A stretch of 39,984 nucleotides of DNA, taken from positions 1 through 39,984 of the forward strand of contig JABWBN010000012.1 in assembly GCA_013360485.1 (NCBI GenBank), given 5' to 3'. Origin of the DNA: Burkholderiaceae bacterium. GTDB lineage: Bacteria; Pseudomonadota; Gammaproteobacteria; Burkholderiales; Burkholderiaceae_C. Every line of letters begins with the position of its first letter. Position 1 is the stretch's first letter. The position numbers were made by a program, and so were the translations under genes. The notes beneath the pieces are model-generated. The model did not search any database. It saw nothing but the letters and a program-made list of their open reading frames with translations, and was not told the DNA's origin. Positions 35,951 to 39,984 of the stretch are shown piece by piece.

Positions 35951-36637
35951 ATGCGCCTGTGCATCGGAAACAAGAACTACTCGTCATGGTCGATGCGACC
36001 GTGGGTGCTGATGCGCCAGTTCGGCATCGCATTCGACGAGCTGATGCTGCGCTTCGGCGGCGGCTTCGAGACGGGCTCGGAGTTCAAGCTGGCGGCCTCG
36101 CGGCTGTCCCCAACCGCGCGCGTGCCCGTGCTGATCGACGGTGAGCTGACCGTCTGGGACTCGCTGTCGATCGCCGAGTACCTGGCCGAGAAGTACCCGA
36201 CCCAGGCGCTGTGGCCCCGCCATGCGCATGCCCGTGCCCGCGCCCGCAGTGTGTGCGCGGAGATGCATTCGGGATTCACTGCGCTGCGCACCCACTGCCC
36301 GATGAACATCGAGGCGTCGCTGCCCGAGGTAGGTGCCCGGCTGATGAGCGAACAGCCCGGTGTCCGGGTGGACCTGGCGCGCATTGTCGCCATGTGGCTG
36401 CAGGCGCTGGCCGATCACCGCGGGCCCTGGCTGTTCGGCGAGTACTCCATCGCCGACGCGTACTATGCTCCCGTGGCCACCCGCATCCGCACCTATGGGT
36501 TGCCCGTGCCGGACGACGTGCGGGCCTACATCGACCGCTTGCACGCCAGCCCCGGCGTGGCGGCATGGGTGCGTGAGGCGCTGCAGGAGCACGACTTCGT
36601 GGCTGCCGACGAACCCTATCGCCGCGCGCCGACCTGA
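35951..36637 (+). CDS. Glutathione S-transferase family protein
   Basis: 228 residues from ATG at 35951, which has GGAGA 7 nt upstream; the frame is open upstream to 35849 but those residues are not family-like. The N-terminal thioredoxin-fold domain has the likely catalytic serine in NKNYSSWSMRPWVLM, the cis-proline in ARVPVLIDG and the glutathione-contact motif WDSLSIAEYLAEKYP. The C-terminal helical domain ends with FGEYSIADAYYAPVATRI. Substrate cannot be deduced. It lies 101 nt after the LysR gene on the same strand but is probably separate. Confidence 0.93.
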   Translation: MRLCIGNKNYSSWSMRPWVLMRQFGIAFDELMLRFGGGFETGSEFKLAASRLSPTARVPVLIDGELTVWDSLSIAEYLAEKYPTQALWPRHAHARARARSVCAEMHSGFTALRTHCPMNIEASLPEVGARLMSEQPGVRVDLARIVAMWLQALADHRGPWLFGEYSIADAYYAPVATRIRTYGLPVPDDVRAYIDRLHASPGVAAWVREALQEHDFVAADEPYRRAPT

Positions 36638-36700
36638 GGCCTGCGCCCGCGGACCCGACACCCGCCACAGCGTCGCGGCGCCGACTGCGGGCACCCCAAG

Positions 36701-38758
36701 ATGAATCACACGCCTGTCCCTGTCCTGCCCCTGCTGTGGCGCCACCTGGGTGCGTTCGTGACCGCTGCCGCGTTGACAGCGCCGGGAGCGGCCCACGCCG
36801 CGCCGCCGATCCCCACTTCCGGCCAGTTCGTCGCCGCCGAGGCCCGCGAGGCCGCCCGCAAGCGTGACCGCCCTCGACTTGCCGCCATGCGCGAGGCTGC
36901 TCAGGCAACGGGACACCCGCTGTTGCCATGGGTGGAGTACTGGGACCTGGGCAGCCGGCTGACCGAGGCCAAGGCAGAGGAAGTCGACGCGTTCTTCGAG
37001 CGCTGGCGCGGCAGCTACCTCGAGGACCGCCTGCGCAACGACTGGCTGCTCGAATTGGGACGCCGACGCGATTGGGCTGCCATCTCGCGCGAGTACCCGC
37101 GGTTCCGCATGAACGACGACCGCGAGGTGACCTGCTGGTGGCTGCTCACCGAGCACCTGCGGGGCCGCGACGTGCGCGAAGCCGCACGCCAGGCCTGGTT
37201 CGCCCAGCGCGAAGCGGACGAAGGGTGCACCATGCTGGCCACGGCGCTGGTGGATCGCCGGATCCTGGGGGCCGACGACGTCTGGCGCAAGGCCCGGCTG
37301 TCGATCGAAGCGCAGCGCCCCGCGCTGGCCCGCACGGCCGTCGGACTGCTGGGCAACGTGCCTGCCCGTGAGCTCAGTGAAGCGCTGAACCAACCGGCGC
37401 GCTACCTGCGCGGAGCCGAGCGGCGTCCCAATCGCGCCCGCCAGGAGTTGCGGCTGCTGGCGATACTGCGCGTCGCAGCCAACGATGCCGACGCTGCAGC
37501 CGGCTTGCTCGAGACACGCAGCAGTGGCTTGACGCGGGAGCAGTCGGCGTGGGCTTGGGCGTACGCCGGGCGCCGCGCCGCGTTTCGGATGTCGGCCGAT
37601 GCCGCCTCGCACTTTCGACGGGCCTGGGCACGGGTCCCGCGCAACGATGTCGACGCCCCCGGCTGGAGCGACGACACGCTGGCCTGGGCAGCGCGTGCGG
37701 CGCTGCGGGCAACGCCCGGGCGCGACGGCTGGGTCCTGCTGACCCAAGCCATTGCAGCGATGCCGCCGGCCATGCAGGCCGACCCGACATGGGTGTACTG
37801 GAAAGCCCGTGCACAGATCGCAACCGCGGACCGCAGCTCTGCCACTTCAGGCGAATCAAGTATCGAGCAGGCCAGGCTTGCGCTGCAGTCCATTGCGAGT
37901 CCGCTGCACTTCTACGGCCAACTGGCGCTGGAGGACCTTGGCCAGGCTCCCGCACTGGCTTCGGTACCACCACCCAACACGCCAGTGGAACGCGAGGCCG
38001 CACGCGCCCATCCAGGCCTTGCCCGAGCCATGGTGCTGGCCAGTTCCGGCCTGCGCGACGAAGCGAGGCGCGAGTGGAATTTCAGCCTGCGAGGCATGGA
38101 CGATCGCCAGCTGCTCGCCGCCGCTCGCTGGGCCTGCGAGGAGGCCGACTGGCAGTTGTGCATCAACACCAGCGACCGCACGCGCGAGTCCATCGACCTC
38201 GCCACGCGATTTCCGATGCCGTTCCAGTCCGAAATCCTCGAGGCCGCTGCAGCGCAGTCGCTGGACCCGGCATTCGTGTTCGGATTGATCCGGCAGGAGA
38301 CGCGGTTCATGGCACAGCTTCGCTCGCATGCCGGCGCATCGGGCCTGATGCAGCTGATGCCCGCCACCGCGCGATGGGTGGCTCGCAAGACCGGCGCCGA
38401 GCTGCGCCCCCAACAGCCGGAGCAGCTGTTCGAGCCGGAGCTGAACCTGAAGCTGGGCACTGCCTACCTGCGCATGGTGCTCGACGACCTGTCAGGCTCG
38501 CTTCCGCTGGCTGCCGCCGCGTACAACGCCGGCCCGGGTCGACCACGCCGCTGGCGTGAAGGCCCGACGCTCGAGCCCGCCGCGTGGGCCGAAGCCGTAC
38601 CCTTCGACGAAACGCGCGATTACATCAAGAAGGTACTGGCCAACAGTGTCGTCTACGCCCTGTTGATGCGCTCACCCGACGCGGCGCTCAAGCCGCGACT
38701 GGGCCCGCGCATCGGTCCGCGCGAGGGCGGCCCCCCGGTCAACACCGAACTGCCATGA
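36701..38758 (+). CDS. slt: Soluble lytic murein transglycosylase
   Basis: Periplasmic enzyme that cleaves murein glycan strands to 1,6-anhydro products. 685 residues with an N-terminal signal peptide (about 1-34, ending AAHAAPP), a long superhelical alpha-domain (U and L regions, about 40-500), and a C-terminal GH23 catalytic domain. The catalytic acid is E533 in FGLIRQETRFMAQL; GASGLMQLMPATARWVA and AAAYNAGPGRPRRW complete the family motifs. Length fits Slt70 relatives. Its stop overlaps the next start (ATGA). Confidence 0.96.
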   Translation: MNHTPVPVLPLLWRHLGAFVTAAALTAPGAAHAAPPIPTSGQFVAAEAREAARKRDRPRLAAMREAAQATGHPLLPWVEYWDLGSRLTEAKAEEVDAFFERWRGSYLEDRLRNDWLLELGRRRDWAAISREYPRFRMNDDREVTCWWLLTEHLRGRDVREAARQAWFAQREADEGCTMLATALVDRRILGADDVWRKARLSIEAQRPALARTAVGLLGNVPARELSEALNQPARYLRGAERRPNRARQELRLLAILRVAANDADAAAGLLETRSSGLTREQSAWAWAYAGRRAAFRMSADAASHFRRAWARVPRNDVDAPGWSDDTLAWAARAALRATPGRDGWVLLTQAIAAMPPAMQADPTWVYWKARAQIATADRSSATSGESSIEQARLALQSIASPLHFYGQLALEDLGQAPALASVPPPNTPVEREAARAHPGLARAMVLASSGLRDEARREWNFSLRGMDDRQLLAAARWACEEADWQLCINTSDRTRESIDLATRFPMPFQSEILEAAAAQSLDPAFVFGLIRQETRFMAQLRSHAGASGLMQLMPATARWVARKTGAELRPQQPEQLFEPELNLKLGTAYLRMVLDDLSGSLPLAAAAYNAGPGRPRRWREGPTLEPAAWAEAVPFDETRDYIKKVLANSVVYALLMRSPDAALKPRLGPRIGPREGGPPVNTELP

Positions 38759-39726
38759 TGACGAACAACGAGTCTCCCACCTGGGTGGTGACCGGCGGCA
38801 CCGGCTTCGTCGGGCGGCACCTGTGCGCCCGCCTCGCAGCCCGTCGACCCGACGCCATCGTCCGGTTTATTTGCGATGAAGCCCAACGCAGCGGGCATTG
38901 CGAATACTTCGCGACGGCCATGGTGCTCGTCCTGCGCTACCTCGGCGTTCCCGCGCGCATGTGCGCGGGCTACGCGCCGGAGAAAGCCCCGGACGAAAAA
39001 CTGCAATGGGAGATCAAAGAATGCAACGCCCATGCCTGGGTCGAGGTGTGGTTTGCCGACAGCGGCTGGCGTGTCTACGACCCCACCGCGGCAGGCTATC
39101 ACAACCCGTCGTCGCAACCTCCCAATATTGACGCTGCCAATACTCCGCCGCCGGGCAAGAAGCCCGACGCGCGCTCTACGCCCGGCGCCGTACTCGAAGG
39201 CAAAGACCCGGTGAAGGATTTCTCGGACGATGTGCGCGACGCCTTCGCCGCGATCTTTACCGGCGCGCTTGCAACGCTCGTGGAAACGCTCGAATCGGGC
39301 CGCGACGCGATCTTTACGCTTTTGCCCGAAGTGCTCACACCACGCGAGGGTTGGGCGCGCACGTTGATGCTCGCCGTGATTCTCGCCCTGCTTGCGGCGC
39401 CCTTCGTCTTCCGGCTGCGGCGCACGCTCGAAGTGCGCGAGCGGGTTCGCGCGGGATTATCGGGAAAAAACGGGATGAAGTTGCACCAGCAGTCCGACCT
39501 GTACCGCGAGCTGTTGACCGTGCTCGCGCGGCATGGCTATAGCCGCGAAGCGACGCAAACGCCTGAGGAATTCGCGCGCCACGTCGTCAAGGGGGGCGGC
39601 GCATCGTTCGAAGCCGTTCTCGAAGCGACGGACGTTTTTTACCGCTTGCGTTATGGAAGCCACTCTGACGACGACATGACCCGCTACCGCCGCCTACTCA
39701 AGGTTCTCGCCGCGACGAAGACGTAG
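38755..39726 (+). CDS. In-frame chimera: epimerase N-terminus joined to transglutaminase/DUF4129 C-terminus
   Basis: The 323-codon frame begins as an NAD(P)-binding epimerase-like protein: WVVTGGTGFVGRHLCARLAA carries the Gly-rich Rossmann loop, and its ATG overlaps the slt stop. This fits the NDUFA9-type epimerase gene often found after slt in betaproteobacteria. From about residue 38 the protein is instead the second half of a TgpA-like membrane transglutaminase: C49 (SGHCEYFATAM), H93 (NAHAWVEVWF) and D109 (YDPTAAG) form the catalytic triad, a membrane helix spans about 203-220, and a DUF4129 domain follows (about 243-300). TgpA's N-terminal membrane helices and first part of the transglutaminase fold are missing. 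Codon choice shifts at the same point (TTT ATT TGC GAT GAA). The product is unlikely to work as either enzyme. Confidence 0.85.
   Translation: MMTNNESPTWVVTGGTGFVGRHLCARLAARRPDAIVRFICDEAQRSGHCEYFATAMVLVLRYLGVPARMCAGYAPEKAPDEKLQWEIKECNAHAWVEVWFADSGWRVYDPTAAGYHNPSSQPPNIDAANTPPPGKKPDARSTPGAVLEGKDPVKDFSDDVRDAFAAIFTGALATLVETLESGRDAIFTLLPEVLTPREGWARTLMLAVILALLAAPFVFRLRRTLEVRERVRAGLSGKNGMKLHQQSDLYRELLTVLARHGYSREATQTPEEFARHVVKGGGASFEAVLEATDVFYRLRYGSHSDDDMTRYRRLLKVLAATKT
38861..38871. other. Junction between two unrelated sequences
   Basis: Left of about 38866 the sequence is GC-rich and belongs to the betaproteobacterial segment. To the right it is a different protein family with lower third-position GC. 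No insertion-sequence end, target duplication or tRNA is visible at the join. Either a metagenomic/assembly chimera or a true recombination point. Confidence 0.75.
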
Positions 39727-39771
39727 GTCGTTTCAAACCAACTCCAGGAAAGTAGGTGGATTTTCATTCGT

Positions 39772-39835
39772 CATTCCCGCGTAGGCGGGCATCCAGTCTT
39801 CTCTTTGGCTCTGGATTCCCGCCTACGCGGGAATG
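39772..39835. repeat. Inverted pair of dispersed-type palindromic repeats
   Basis: Two 25-nt arms, 39772-39796 and 39811-39835, are inverted repeats with one mismatch, separated by 14 nt. Each arm is itself a small hairpin: CCCGC-GTAG-GCGGG and CCCGC-CTAC-GCGGG. The CATTCCCGCG...GGCGGGNATCCAG form is a common bacterial extragenic palindrome. It lies 45 bp after the transglutaminase stop and may act as a transcript-end structure. Confidence 0.85.
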
Positions 39836-39880
39836 GCAAACGATAATACCGATCCTAAGAAAGAATACGGTTTTACAATC

Positions 39881-39960
39881 GTCAGGCCGACGAAAGTCGG
39901 CATCCAGAACCCATGAAAAGACAAAGAGTTAAGATAGATTCCGGCTTTCGCCGGAATGAT
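39881..39960. repeat. Second, degenerate pair of the same repeat type
   Basis: Arms 39881-39907 (CCGAC-GAAA-GTCGG hairpin) and 39937-39960 (CCGGC-TTTC-GCCGG hairpin) face each other across about 29 nt with several mismatches. They follow the same plan (CATTCCGGCGAAAGCCGG...) as the pair upstream, so two related units lie in tandem. Confidence 0.75.
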
Positions 39961-39984
39961 GATAGGATCCGATTTCTCTTTTGG

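Larger units (their letters stand above)
39727..39984. other. Gene-free tail of different composition
   Basis: 258 bases without a plausible coding region, distinctly AT-richer than the rest of the window, for example AAAGACAAAGAGTTAAGATAGA. It carries two pairs of palindromic repeat arms, listed separately, and no tRNA or promoter I can support. It belongs with the sequence to the right of the junction. Confidence 0.8.

Noticed and set aside
38755-39726. A genuine new epimerase-transglutaminase fusion enzyme
   Set aside because: The epimerase part is only ~37 residues, too short for a Rossmann domain, and the transglutaminase begins abruptly next to its catalytic Cys. Composition changes at the join.
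39772-39960. Possible CRISPR array in the tail
   Set aside because: Only four units, facing each other as inverted pairs, with unequal spacers; no cas gene. These are extragenic palindromes.

Overview
The window looks like one chromosomal segment of a high-GC betaproteobacterium, most probably of the order Burkholderiales. The reasons are strongly G/C-biased third codon positions, compact same-strand gene runs joined by ATGA or GTGA start/stop overlaps, and familiar neighbourhoods: algH-ruvX-pyrR-pyrB-pyrC', rubredoxin next to pilGHIJ and a giant ChpA-type kinase, and tlpA-accB-accC-prmA. I cannot name genus or species. No rRNA, tRNA, CRISPR array, transposase or prophage gene is visible. All intergenic gaps before position 39727 are under 300 bases.

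Layout. 1-3905 (minus): algH, ruvX, pyrR, pyrB and an edge-truncated dihydroorotase homologue that has lost its metal ligands. This is a pyrimidine-biosynthesis operon with a conserved housekeeping pair in front. 3944-5479 (plus): a DNA photolyase. 5511-17379 (minus): a type IV pilus chemotaxis (Pil-Chp) cluster in the order pilG, pilH, pilI, pilJ, a 2331-residue multi-HPt CheA/CheY hybrid, then a diguanylate cyclase. A perfect 11-bp stem-loop covers the stop codon of the kinase gene. Rubredoxin lies just upstream of pilG on the same strand.

17780-27446 (plus): a ThiD-like kinase, hemL, a hexose-phosphate mutarotase, mpl (murein recycling), a YqiA-type esterase, an RNase II-family exonuclease, a TonB-like protein, aroE and mtgA, mostly with overlapping or nearly touching ends. 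27543-28699: an uncharacterised 205-residue protein coupled to a TlpA-type thioredoxin. 28909-33648: accB, accC, prmA, a zinc-ribbon membrane protein and a PfkB kinase. 33662-34745 (minus): 5-formyltetrahydrofolate cyclo-ligase and a DUF2917 protein, the latter divergent from a LysR regulator. 35951-38758: a glutathione transferase and a soluble lytic transglycosylase.

The right end is discordant. An epimerase-like gene starts at 38755, coupled to the transglycosylase gene. At about 38866 it changes in frame into the C-terminal half of a membrane transglutaminase (TgpA-like, with DUF4129). Base composition and codon choice shift at the same point, and the last 258 bases are AT-richer and carry dispersed palindromic repeats. 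The last ~1.1 kb is probably a chimeric join or a recombination boundary and should not be read as part of the same genome without checking.

I did not find a convincing new defence or mobile system. The most interesting signals are the junction, the hairpin over the kinase stop codon, the inactive dihydroorotase, the Ser-type phosphotransfer site in the Chp kinase, the ThiD-like protein that lacks the usual substrate motif, and several genes with a -10-like box directly in front of the start codon.
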